Shown here: positions 1 to 7,699 of the stretch, one piece after another
Layout: every line of letters begins with the position of its first letter
How positions within the stretch are numbered: the first letter of the stretch is position 1
Source: Planctomycetaceae bacterium
GTDB lineage: Bacteria > Planctomycetota > Planctomycetia > Planctomycetales > Planctomycetaceae
Direction of reading: 5' to 3'
DNA: 9,762 nt
Assembly (NCBI GenBank): GCA_947463775.1
Contig: CANHVD010000178.1
Span: 1 to 9,762, forward strand
Notes under the pieces: model-generated
The model's input: only the letters and a program-made list of their open reading frames with translations
The model's database searches: none
What the model was told of the DNA's origin: nothing
Position numbers and translations under genes: made by a program

Positions 1-173
1 AGGACTGTTATCTGGTTCGTGTCTTTCCGATTGATCCGCCTCTGCGATGCGTGACGCCGGAGTAGTACTCACAGTCGGGAATGACCTCATTATGTGATTC
101 AGGTGCACATCGGGAACCGTCGATCAAATCGGCAGGTCTCATGGATTGAGCCCTTGTGCAATTTGATTGGAAT

Positions 174-177
174 GGAG
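174..177 (+). promoter_or_regulatory. Shine-Dalgarno site for the efflux gene
   Basis: GGAG lies 7 nt before the ATG at 185. This favours that ATG over the in-frame TTG at 167, which lies upstream of the GGAG. I saw no convincing sigma-70 promoter in positions 1-173. Confidence 0.6.
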
Positions 178-184
178 TCCTCTC

Positions 185-2077
185 ATGAAGATTCGTGCCG
201 TCGCGCCAATACTTTGTGGTGCCGTGTTCTTGTCGTCCTCGGGATGTCAGACGGTCAATCGATGTTGCTCGTCGCTGTTTGCGGCTCGAGCGACCACCTT
301 CGCAGACACCACTCCGATTCCGGAAAAACCCGAGAAGGCCGCTAAGCCAGCTGACGACTCCACGAAAGAGGCATCATTTCGTCGAGCAGAGGCCAACGGC
401 TCAGACGAGGCCGTTGCAAAGAACAGTGTTCCGGAACCACCTGCAGTGAATCGGCGATTTAACATCCCCGAAGAACTGCCAGGAGCCGATGCGGCACCGC
501 TTGTTCTTCCGCCAATGGATCCGACTCAGTCGATCGAACAGCGTAAGTCATTGGCCGATGCGCTGTTCCCGAACGTCGAGCCAGCAAAAGTGGAACCTGG
601 TCCGGATGCCGACTCCGCACCTTTGACATTGTCCACGATGCAGCAAATGGCAGTCGACAATAGTCCGGTCATTCGTCAGGCTGCAGCTGATGTTGAGCAG
701 GCTCGTGGCCAAGCGGTTCAGGCCGGACTTTATCCAAACCCCACGTTCGGATACGAAGGTGACACGATCGGGACAGCTCGCACAGCCGGGTATAACGGTG
801 TGTTCTTCACTCAGGAATTCGTCACCGCCGACAAACTGACGCTGGCACAGAACGTTGCGTTGAATAACGTCCGAGCCGCTCAGGCTGATCTTCGCAAAGC
901 ACGGGTTCGCCTGGCGAGCGATGTTCGTCGAAACTATTTCAAAGTGCTGATTGCTCAGGAGCAGCTGAAGTTCAATCGAGCGATTGCGAAGCTCAGCGAA
1001 GAGGTCTATCGGGCTCAAATTGACCTGGTGACCGGCGGCGAGTCAGCTCCTTATGAGCCACTGCAGTTGCGAGTATTTGCCGTTCAGGCTCGTAATTCGG
1101 TCACGACAGCCAGCAACAGTCTTGACGCGACATGGCGCCAGTTGGTCGCTGCGGTCGGCATGCCTCATATGACACGCCAAAAAGTCGCTGGCTCAGTGGA
1201 CCTTCCGGTGCCGGTTGTTGAATATGAGACAATGGTTACGATGCTTCAGCGACATTCTGACCTGATCGCTTCGAATGCTCGCATTGCCAGCTCCGGAAGC
1301 AACCTGAGACTGCAGGAAGCGATTCCGATTCCGAACGTGACGTTATACGCCGCGTTCCAGCATGATGATACAACTCCTCTGTCAGACTATTCGACCAACG
1401 TCCAGGTCTCCGCACCGATACCAGCTTTTGACCGAAACCAGGGCAACATTACTTCGGCTCATGCGGAACTGGTACGAGCACGCCAGAATCTGACGGACAC
1501 GAATAATACTTTGATGTCAAATCTGGCGGAAAACTACAATCGCTACGCGACCAGTCGCACGATCTCTGAGAGTTATCGCACGGACTTGTTACCCGATCAG
1601 GTGCGAGTTTATCGTGGCGTCTATGATCGCTTCCTGATCGACGGTGAATCCATCGACTTTGCTCAGGTCGTGGTGGCTCAGCAAACATTGACTCAAGTGG
1701 TGACAAGTTATCTACAGTCCCTGTCAGATTCGTGGATGGCGACAGTCGACCTGGCAGAGTTATTGCAGGTTGACGACCTGATGACGATGGACGGCATGGC
1801 GATGACTCCTGAAGCGATCTCTTTGGGTGTTTCAGCTCAGAATGCGGAAGCCGTGCCGGCTGCTGTTGAAGGACCGTCAGCCGGGTTCGAGGCGAATTCG
1901 ATCTCAGCCACGGAAACGAGGCAGGTGGCTGTCGTTTCGCAGGATGAGGAGGACGCCGAAGAGAGGGATCAGTCCGTCGAGTCATCGGATGGAACCGTCG
2001 AGCGGTCAGCTCCGCTGCGGAGCCGTCGTCCACGAGCCCGAATGATCGGCAAGGCCGACGGCGACGCGGTTCAGTAA
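185..2077 (+). CDS. TolC-family outer membrane efflux protein (CzcC/CusC-like), probable lipoprotein
   Basis: The 630-residue protein would be the outer-membrane channel of a tripartite efflux system (RND pump plus periplasmic adaptor), exporting metals or small molecules. The N-terminus is a signal peptide: MKIR, a hydrophobic stretch, then SSSGC with the possible lipidated Cys21. The lipobox is imperfect because Leu is at -5 instead of -3. Residues 22-146 form a Pro/Ala/Glu-rich linker. The OEP domain runs from about 147 to 530 as two repeats of long helices. The first contains the CzcC-like signature PNPTFGYEGD (184-193), followed by a FFTQEF..ADKL stretch. The tail from about 540 to 630 is low complexity, acidic then Arg-rich. 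Typical family members are 420-500 residues, so linker and tail account for the extra length. ATG 185 is chosen because of its GGAG; the frame is open back to TTG 167. No pump or adaptor gene is in the window, so the substrate cannot be named. Confidence 0.85.
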   Translation: MKIRAVAPILCGAVFLSSSGCQTVNRCCSSLFAARATTFADTTPIPEKPEKAAKPADDSTKEASFRRAEANGSDEAVAKNSVPEPPAVNRRFNIPEELPGADAAPLVLPPMDPTQSIEQRKSLADALFPNVEPAKVEPGPDADSAPLTLSTMQQMAVDNSPVIRQAAADVEQARGQAVQAGLYPNPTFGYEGDTIGTARTAGYNGVFFTQEFVTADKLTLAQNVALNNVRAAQADLRKARVRLASDVRRNYFKVLIAQEQLKFNRAIAKLSEEVYRAQIDLVTGGESAPYEPLQLRVFAVQARNSVTTASNSLDATWRQLVAAVGMPHMTRQKVAGSVDLPVPVVEYETMVTMLQRHSDLIASNARIASSGSNLRLQEAIPIPNVTLYAAFQHDDTTPLSDYSTNVQVSAPIPAFDRNQGNITSAHAELVRARQNLTDTNNTLMSNLAENYNRYATSRTISESYRTDLLPDQVRVYRGVYDRFLIDGESIDFAQVVVAQQTLTQVVTSYLQSLSDSWMATVDLAELLQVDDLMTMDGMAMTPEAISLGVSAQNAEAVPAAVEGPSAGFEANSISATETRQVAVVSQDEEDAEERDQSVESSDGTVERSAPLRSRRPRARMIGKADGDAVQ

Positions 2078-2151
2078 TGCCCCCATAACGACGCCCCCGA
2101 AGCCCGGATACTGATCAGGCTGTCGATTCAATGGGTTTTCGAACCCCGACA

Positions 2152-2204
2152 TGTCGGCGAGGGATAAACGTTGCGGCGTTTTCAAGAACGATCCCTCGCT
2201 GACA
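2152..2204. repeat. 14-bp stem-loop downstream of the efflux gene
   Basis: Positions 2152-2165 pair with 2191-2204 over 14 bp, with one G-T pair (2156/2200). The loop is 25 nt and contains a small AACG/CGTT inner stem. It begins 74 nt after the efflux stop codon. No T-tract follows, so it is not a standard intrinsic terminator, though it could mark or protect the 3' end of the transcript. The right arm also fits a competing small hairpin (CGCTG 2197-2201 with CAGCG 2205-2209). The CCCTCGCTGAC wording resembles a dispersed intergenic repeat I associate with planctomycetes; that is memory, not a search result. Confidence 0.55.
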
Positions 2205-2414
2205 CAGCGGGTTGGGATTAGATCACCACGCTGTGATTCCCACTGACAGCGCTACGAAATCGCCTGGAATTGGCCTCCGAAGAGCGGCAAAGCGGGGCAC
2301 CGCAACGTTAGTTCGGCCGGGGTTTTCTCTGATCCGGCAGAAGCAGTGGCCAATTGCTTGTTTTCGAGCTGGAAGCTTGAAACAATTTGGCGGCCAGAAC
2401 TAGGCGGATTCCGC

Positions 2415-2439
2415 GAGCCTGACAGTCTTTGTCAGGTTC
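2415..2439. repeat. Short inverted repeat (10-bp stem)
   Basis: GAGCCTGACA (2415-2424) pairs with TGTCAGGTTC (2430-2439) around a 5-nt loop, with one G-T pair. There is no T-tract on either side, so a terminator role is not supported. The stem carries a CTGACA/TGTCAG pair that recurs across this intergenic region. Confidence 0.5.
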
Positions 2440-2506
2440 CTGCATTTGCACAACTTCTGGTCTGGAAGGCGCTTTTCCACCGAAGTTTCCTGCCAGAGTG
2501 CGGTTC

Positions 2507-2528
2507 CTGACATCGATTTCGGTGTCAG
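2507..2528. repeat. Short inverted repeat carrying CTGACA/TGTCAG
   Basis: CTGACA (2507-2512) and TGTCAG (2523-2528) form a 6-bp inverted repeat separated by 10 nt. It could be a weak hairpin or a spaced dyad for a DNA-binding protein. It is notable only because the same hexamer pair forms the 2415-2439 stem. Confidence 0.35.
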
Positions 2529-2815
2529 ACATTGAACTGAGGGCTTCGTGTGAAGCGCCATCGATCGACATTTTCTGTGACTGAAAACTGATTTGTCAGA
2601 AATCATGCTGAACCTGCTTCGAGCTTCATCCGCTGCATTCTCTCGGTCTTTGACCGCGGGCTGGACGATTTGTGCGTCCGAAGTGGTTGCTGGTTCGCAG
2701 GCGGCATCAGTCGCCAACTTTGTCAATGCGGGTGTGAAACGCGCGGCCGCGTCCAAACGGGCCATTCTGCCACTGAGCTGACCGTGTCCTGATCACGTGT
2801 GTCAGCGAATTCTGG

Positions 2816-2830
2816 TGGCAACTTCGATGC
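2816..2830 (+). promoter_or_regulatory. Candidate sigma-54 (-24/-12) promoter for gltB
   Basis: TGGCAA begins at 2816 and ATGC ends at 2830. The invariant GG (2817-2818) and GC (2829-2830) are separated by exactly 10 nt, the sigma-54 spacing. Compared with TGGCAC-N5-TTGC there are two mismatches. A start near 2842 would give a leader of about 140 nt. Sigma-54 control is common for nitrogen assimilation genes, which makes the match attractive, but such partial matches occur by chance and I saw no clear enhancer site. Confidence 0.3.
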
Positions 2831-2879
2831 GCACACACCGTTTCCGGCCGGTAGTCGGAAGAAAAACAACAAACAGACG

Positions 2880-2948
2880 AGCGACAGGGTGGCAACCCTT
2901 CGTGTCGTCGCTGGTGAGCTCGAAGGGCCAACGTCCTGCCGCTCACCA
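2880..2948 (+). promoter_or_regulatory. Structured 5' leader of gltB with competing stems
   Basis: Three helices can be drawn. The first pairs AGCGAC (2880-2885) with GTCGCT (2907-2912) and encloses AGGGT (2886-2890) with ACCCT (2895-2899). The second pairs CCCTTCG (2896-2902) with CGAAGGG (2921-2927). The third pairs TGGTGAGC (2912-2919) with GCTCACCA (2941-2948). The first and second share bases and exclude each other. The second and third cross, so they can coexist only as a pseudoknot. The Shine-Dalgarno at 2970-2974 lies just downstream. I do not recognise a known riboswitch class. Confidence 0.35.
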
Positions 2949-2969
2949 AGGCCTGAAAGACAATTGAAC

Positions 2970-2974
2970 GAGGA
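2970..2974 (+). promoter_or_regulatory. Shine-Dalgarno site for gltB
   Basis: GAGGA lies 8 nt before ATG 2983. It is the best ribosome site in the window and supports this start, which adds a 34-residue propeptide before the catalytic cysteine. Confidence 0.65.
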
Positions 2975-2982
2975 TCACTCAC

Positions 2983-5900
2983 ATGGAAGACATTCGCGGT
3001 AATCAGTATCCAGCTCCGTTCCGGCCTTCCTTTGGTGCGCCGGAAGCGACGGGCTTGTACGACCCTCGTAACGAACATGACAATTGTGGTGTGGGCTTTG
3101 TCGCGAACATCAAAGGCGTGCGGTCACATCAGATCGTGGATGACGCCGACCGAATTCTGCGACACATGGATCACCGCGGCGCTTGCGGCTGCGAATCCAA
3201 CACGGGTGACGGCGCCGGGATGCTGACCGCACTGCCGCATACGTTTCTGGCGCGAGTCGCCAAGTCGGATATCGGTGTCGATCTTCCAGAGGCCGGTAAA
3301 TACGGCGCCGGGATCGTGTTCCTACCGCAGGATGAAACTCAGCGAGCGATCTGCAAGAAGACTGTTGAAGAATTCATTGCTCAGCAGGGACAAAGCCTGC
3401 TGGGATGGCGCCCACTGCCAGTGGATTTCGATAAAGCCGACATCGGCAAGTCCGCTCGGGCCTGCGCGCCTCACATGGAAATGCTGTTCGTCGGGGGAGC
3501 TCCGGGGCTCGACAAGGATGCTCTCGAACGTCAGCTGTTCATTATTCGCAAACTGTCCAGCCACAAGCTGCGCAACAGCGATATGTCTCAGGCCCTGCTG
3601 TTCTATGTATGCTCGTTGTCAACGAAGCTGATCATCTACAAGGGGATGTTGACATCGTTCCAGGTTCTGCCGTTCTTCAAAGACCTGCAGGCCCCTGACT
3701 ACGACACGCATCTCGCCATGGTGCATTCGCGTTTTGCAACAAACACCTTCCCAAGCTGGGATCGTGCTCAGCCACTGCGATTCATGTCGCACAACGGCGA
3801 AATCAATACCGTGAAGGGCAACTCAAACTGGATGTTTGCTCGCCAGGGCATGATGAAGAGCCCATTGTTCGGCGAAGACATTAAGAAGCTCTTCCCGATT
3901 GTTGAGCCACATACATCCGACTCCGGCTGCTTCGATAACGCTCTGGAAATGCTATATCACTCCGGCAGTACGCTGCAGGAAATTGTGATGATGATGGTGC
4001 CGGAAGCTTGGCAGAATCATCAGACGATGCCGGAAGAGAAGCGAGCTTTCTACGAATACTACTCCTCGATTCAGGAGCCGTGGGACGGACCTGCGTCGAT
4101 CTCGTTTACCGATGGTCATTATATTGGTGCGACCCTGGACCGAAACGGCCTGCGTCCAAGCCGCTACTATGTCACCAAAGACGATCGCGTTGTGATGGCG
4201 AGCGAAGTTGGTGTCCTGGACATCGAACCTCAGAACGTTCTGTACAAGGGGCGTCTGCAGCCGGGCCGTATGTTTCTGGTTGACTTCGAAAAAGGCCGCA
4301 TCATCGACGATGAAGAATTGAAGTCAGATGTGGCTTCACGTCGTCCGTACCGACAGTGGGTTCAGGAACAGCGCATTCAACTGGATGAATTGCCGAAGAA
4401 GACGCCTTCGGAGCGTTTAACCGGTCAGGAACTTCTCAGCCGTATGCAGGCGTTCGGTTACACCGCCGAAACCATGAACTTCATGTTGTTGCCGTTGATC
4501 AAGGCGGATAAGGATCCGATTGGCTCGATGGGCAACGATGCGGCTTTGGCATGCCTCAGCGATCAGCCTCGCATGCTGTACGATTATTTCCATCAGTTGT
4601 TTGCTCAGGTGACGAATCCACCGATCGACTCGATCCGTGAAGAAGTCATCATGTCGCTGGAATGCTACATCGGTCCGGAAGCCAACCTGCTGGATACTCA
4701 GAAGGAAAGCTGTCACCGCCTCGCGGTGCCTCACCCGATTCTGACGAACCATCAGATGGCAAACCTCAAGGGAGTGAACCATCGCGGCTGGAAGTGTCAG
4801 GTCATCGACATTACGTATCCGAAGTCCGAAGGCGTCTCAGGGCTGCGTGCAGCAATCGATCGCATCTGCTCGGAAGCTCGTGATGCGATTAAGAACGGCT
4901 TCAGCCTGATCGTCCTGTCCGATCGCAAGGTTAGTGCGGATCGAGTGCCAGTCAGTTCGCTGATGGCCACCGGTGCTGTGCATCATCATCTTGTGCGATA
5001 CGAATTGCGAACTCAGATCGGCCTGCTGGTTGAGTCTGGTGAAGCTCGCGAAGTCCATCACTTCTGCTTGTTGATCGGCTACGGTGCAGACGCGGTCAAT
5101 CCTTATCTTGCACTGTACGCTCTGCGACAGGCTCGCCTTGATGGCAAGCTGACCGATGACTGGGATGATGACCGCATTATCGCGGCGTATCGGTCCGGTG
5201 TGGCGCACGGCATGCTCAAAGTCATGGCCAAGATGGGCATTTCAACTCTGCAAAGCTACAAGGGCGCGCAGATCTTTGAAGCTCTGGGCCTGGCTGACGA
5301 AGTGGTCAATCTTTGCTTCGCTGGAACTTCCAGCCGAATCAAGGGAGTTGGCTTTGACGTGCTGGCGCAGGAATCACTAATGCGACATCATGTTGGCTTT
5401 CCGGAGAATCCGGACAGCATCTCTCAGGAGTTGCCAAACCAGGGACTATACGCATGGCGTCGACAGGGTGAGAAGCACGCCTGGAATCCTCACACGATTG
5501 GTCGAATTCAGCAGGCTGCTCGAACCGGGGATAAGTCGGCTTACAAAGACTTTTCGAAGCTGGTCAACACCGAGACGACTCGGGCGTGTCATTTGCGTGG
5601 CTTGTTGAAGTTCCGCAAAGGCAATGCCGTTCCTCTGGCTGAAGTGGAGTCTGCTGCTGAAATCGTGAAGCGGTTCTGTACCGGTGCGATGAGCTACGGC
5701 TCGATCTCCGCGGATGCACACGAGTCCCTGGCGATTGCGATGAACCGCATTGGCGGTAAGAGCAATACCGGGGAAGGTGGCGAGCGATACGATCGTTTCG
5801 AGCCGATGGAGAATGGTGATTCTCGTCGATCGGCAATCAAGCAGATTGCTTCCGGTCGATTCGGCGTGACCTCCTGGTACCTGACGAACGCCGACGAACT

Positions 5901-7560
5901 GCAGATCAAGATTGCTCAGGGAGCAAAGCCGGGTGAAGGCGGAGAATTGCCTGGCCACAAGGTCGACAAGACAATCGCCGAGACTCGCATGTCCACGAAA
6001 GGTGTGGGACTTATCAGTCCTCCGCCGCATCACGACATTTACTCGATCGAAGACCTGTCTCAGTTGATCTTCGACCTAAAGAACACGAACCGTCGTGCTC
6101 GAATCAGCGTGAAGCTGGTGTCAGAAGTCGGCGTCGGAACGATTGCGTCTGGTGTGGCCAAAGGTCATGCCGACAACATCTTGATTTCCGGCTTCGAAGG
6201 CGGAACGGGAGCGTCTCCTTTGACCAGTATCAAGCATGCTGGTTTGCCATGGGAACTCGGGATCGCAGAAACTCATCAGACACTGGTGATGAACGATCTG
6301 CGAAGTCGAGTTCGACTGCAGACGGACGGACAGCTCAAGACAGGTCGCGACGTGGTTGTTGCGACCATGCTGGGAGCAGAAGAGTTTGGCTTTGCGACCG
6401 CTCCGCTGATTACTCTGGGCTGTATCATGATGCGAAAGTGTCACTTGAATACCTGCCCGGTGGGAATCGCAACTCAGGATCCAGTGCTTCGAAAGAAGTT
6501 CCAGGGCAAGCCGGAACATGTTGTGAATTACCTGTTCATGGTGGCCGAGGAAACTCGGGAGATCATGGCAGAGCTTGGCTTCCGCACAATCAATGAAATG
6601 GTCGGACGAGTCGACATGTTGGAACTTGACTCCACGGTTACTCACTGGAAAGCCAGCCAGCTTGACCTGTCACCGATTCTGACACCGGCGAAGAAGCCGC
6701 ATGATGCTGTGCAGACTTACTGCACGATTAGCCAGGATCATGCTCTGGACAACGTTCGCGACATGGAATTGTTGCAGAAGTGCGAGCCTGCCCTGAAGGA
6801 CAAGAAGCATGTTCGCATCGACACGACAATCCAGAACATCGATCGCGCTTTCGGAACAATTCTGAGCAACGAAGTCAGCCGGGCTCACGGAGCCAACGGA
6901 CTTCCAGCCGACACGATTCATATCAAGGCAAAGGGATCGGCCGGTCAGAGCGTTGGTGCATGGCTGGTTCATGGCATCACCATCGAAGTCGAAGGTGATG
7001 CGAATGACTACGCCGGCAAGGGATTGTCGGGCGGTCGTTTGATCGTCTATCCGCCAAAGGATGTGACCTTCGTTCCTGAAAAGAACATCATCATCGGCAA
7101 CGTAGCTCTCTACGGAGCAACATCCGGGGAAGCGTATTTCCGAGGTGTCGCGGCGGAACGATTCTGCGTGCGAAACTCCGGTGCAACGGCTGTTATCGAA
7201 GGCTGTGGCGATCACGGTCTTGAATACATGACCGGCGGCCGTGCTGTGGTACTGGGCCCGACAGGACGCAATTTTGCTGCCGGAATGTCCGGAGGAGTTG
7301 CCTACGTCTACGACCCAGACAACCAGTTCCTTGTGAACTGCAATCTGGAAATGGTGGCTCTTGAAAAGATGACCGAGGAAGCCGACATTCAGGAGCTGAA
7401 AACTCTGATCGAGAACCATCATCGCTATACCGGATCCGGTGTTGCGAAGAACATCCTCGATCACTGGCAGAAGTCTTTGGGCCAATTCCACAAGATCATG
7501 CCGGTTGACTATAAGCGAGCCCTGAAGGAACTGGCCGCAGAACAGATGGTCAAAGCGTAG
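2983..7560 (+). CDS. gltB: Glutamate synthase (NADPH-type GOGAT), large (alpha) subunit
   Basis: GltB transfers the amide nitrogen of glutamine to 2-oxoglutarate, giving two glutamates; it acts in the cytoplasm, normally with the NADPH-oxidising subunit GltD. At 1525 residues it is full length for the family. Residues 1-34 look like the cleaved propeptide, with the glutaminase nucleophile Cys35 in HDNCGVGF. The class II amidotransferase domain continues with HSRFATNT (248 on) and HNGEINT (270-276). The central domain spans about 481-780. The FMN/synthase domain spans about 860-1230, with GAMSYGS (901-907) and PPPHHDIYS. The 3Fe-4S cysteines are Cys1147, Cys1153 and Cys1158 (CX5CX4C). The C-terminal GXGXG beta-helix spans about 1285-1490 (GKGLSGG at 1345). 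The segment before SAIKQIASGRFGVT is short and lacks the insertion of ferredoxin-dependent enzymes, pointing to the NADPH type. No frameshift is seen. gltD is not adjacent. Confidence 0.97.
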   Translation: MEDIRGNQYPAPFRPSFGAPEATGLYDPRNEHDNCGVGFVANIKGVRSHQIVDDADRILRHMDHRGACGCESNTGDGAGMLTALPHTFLARVAKSDIGVDLPEAGKYGAGIVFLPQDETQRAICKKTVEEFIAQQGQSLLGWRPLPVDFDKADIGKSARACAPHMEMLFVGGAPGLDKDALERQLFIIRKLSSHKLRNSDMSQALLFYVCSLSTKLIIYKGMLTSFQVLPFFKDLQAPDYDTHLAMVHSRFATNTFPSWDRAQPLRFMSHNGEINTVKGNSNWMFARQGMMKSPLFGEDIKKLFPIVEPHTSDSGCFDNALEMLYHSGSTLQEIVMMMVPEAWQNHQTMPEEKRAFYEYYSSIQEPWDGPASISFTDGHYIGATLDRNGLRPSRYYVTKDDRVVMASEVGVLDIEPQNVLYKGRLQPGRMFLVDFEKGRIIDDEELKSDVASRRPYRQWVQEQRIQLDELPKKTPSERLTGQELLSRMQAFGYTAETMNFMLLPLIKADKDPIGSMGNDAALACLSDQPRMLYDYFHQLFAQVTNPPIDSIREEVIMSLECYIGPEANLLDTQKESCHRLAVPHPILTNHQMANLKGVNHRGWKCQVIDITYPKSEGVSGLRAAIDRICSEARDAIKNGFSLIVLSDRKVSADRVPVSSLMATGAVHHHLVRYELRTQIGLLVESGEAREVHHFCLLIGYGADAVNPYLALYALRQARLDGKLTDDWDDDRIIAAYRSGVAHGMLKVMAKMGISTLQSYKGAQIFEALGLADEVVNLCFAGTSSRIKGVGFDVLAQESLMRHHVGFPENPDSISQELPNQGLYAWRRQGEKHAWNPHTIGRIQQAARTGDKSAYKDFSKLVNTETTRACHLRGLLKFRKGNAVPLAEVESAAEIVKRFCTGAMSYGSISADAHESLAIAMNRIGGKSNTGEGGERYDRFEPMENGDSRRSAIKQIASGRFGVTSWYLTNADELQIKIAQGAKPGEGGELPGHKVDKTIAETRMSTKGVGLISPPPHHDIYSIEDLSQLIFDLKNTNRRARISVKLVSEVGVGTIASGVAKGHADNILISGFEGGTGASPLTSIKHAGLPWELGIAETHQTLVMNDLRSRVRLQTDGQLKTGRDVVVATMLGAEEFGFATAPLITLGCIMMRKCHLNTCPVGIATQDPVLRKKFQGKPEHVVNYLFMVAEETREIMAELGFRTINEMVGRVDMLELDSTVTHWKASQLDLSPILTPAKKPHDAVQTYCTISQDHALDNVRDMELLQKCEPALKDKKHVRIDTTIQNIDRAFGTILSNEVSRAHGANGLPADTIHIKAKGSAGQSVGAWLVHGITIEVEGDANDYAGKGLSGGRLIVYPPKDVTFVPEKNIIIGNVALYGATSGEAYFRGVAAERFCVRNSGATAVIEGCGDHGLEYMTGGRAVVLGPTGRNFAAGMSGGVAYVYDPDNQFLVNCNLEMVALEKMTEEADIQELKTLIENHHRYTGSGVAKNILDHWQKSLGQFHKIMPVDYKRALKELAAEQMVKA

Positions 7561-7613
7561 TTGTTAACCAGCACGCGAGATCGGGAGTCTTCTGACAAAC
7601 CTGACTCGAAAAA

Positions 7614-7642
7614 TTGACCAGCGAATTCTGCGTATCTAGAAT
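7614..7642 (+). promoter_or_regulatory. Sigma-70-like promoter upstream of purH
   Basis: TTGACC (7614-7619) and TAGAAT (7637-7642) are separated by exactly 17 nt, and an A-run (7609-7613) precedes the -35 box. Each hexamer has one mismatch to consensus. Transcription would start near 7649, after the gltB stop and 16 nt before the terminator stem. This is the best promoter-like match I saw in the window. Confidence 0.6.
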
Positions 7643-7664
7643 AATGCAACTCGCAAAACCTCTC

Positions 7665-7699
7665 TGCCGCTGAGTTTTCCCTCAGCGGCATTTTCTTTT
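7665..7699 (+). terminator. Intrinsic terminator between gltB and purH (possible attenuator)
   Basis: A perfect 10-bp GC-rich stem pairs TGCCGCTGAG (7665-7674) with CTCAGCGGCA (7681-7690) around a 6-nt loop, and is followed by TTTTCTTTT (7691-7699). It points towards purH only; the minus strand has no T-tract. It lies 104 nt after the gltB stop and 24 nt before the purH start, so it can end gltB transcripts. It also stands between the promoter at 7614-7642 and purH, so purH transcription must read through it. Confidence 0.85.

Larger units (their letters stand above)
2078..2982. other. 905-bp intergenic region, no convincing gene
   Basis: This gap separates the efflux gene from gltB. Short open frames occur on both strands (for example 2593-2781 on + and 2400-2765 and 2707-3078 on -), but none has a recognisable protein family, a clear ribosome site or a plausible composition. 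Their products are rich in Arg, Ser and Cys, as expected of chance frames. The region does contain several hairpins (2152-2204, 2415-2439, 2507-2528), eight copies of TGTCAG or its complement CTGACA, and the probable control region of gltB in its last 170 bp. Confidence 0.65.

Noticed and set aside
167..184. Upstream TTG start for the efflux protein, adding six residues.
   Set aside because: The GGAG at 174-177 serves ATG 185, and the added MEWSPL before MKIR would give an atypical signal peptide start.
2400..2765. Minus-strand open frame of 121 codons in the intergenic region.
   Set aside because: No recognisable family, no ribosome site, and composition like chance frames. It also covers the hairpins and hexamer cluster. 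The overlapping 2707-3078 minus frame is rejected for the same reasons and runs into gltB.
2729..2779. tRNA-like stretch on the minus strand: AGCTCAGTGGCAGAAT resembles a D-arm and GTTTCACACCC resembles a T-arm, at about the right spacing.
   Set aside because: The flanks do not form a 7-bp acceptor stem, the D-stem does not close (GCTC against GAAT), no 5-bp anticodon stem with a 7-nt loop can be drawn, and the T-loop departs from TTCRANY. A tRNAscan-SE or Infernal run would settle it.
2605..2781. Small + strand open frame from ATG 2605, Ala/Ser-rich and mildly hydrophobic.
   Set aside because: No Shine-Dalgarno, no clear signal peptide or membrane segment, and no family resemblance.
5683..6600. 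Ferredoxin-dependent glutamate synthase instead of the NADPH type.
   Set aside because: The insertion that ferredoxin enzymes carry shortly before the SAIKQIASGRFGVT region is absent, as in bacterial NADPH enzymes.
6670..7491. Long minus-strand open frame (273 codons) inside gltB, and other long antisense frames in the gltB, purH and efflux genes.
   Set aside because: They are shadows of strongly conserved sense genes, with no family match of their own.
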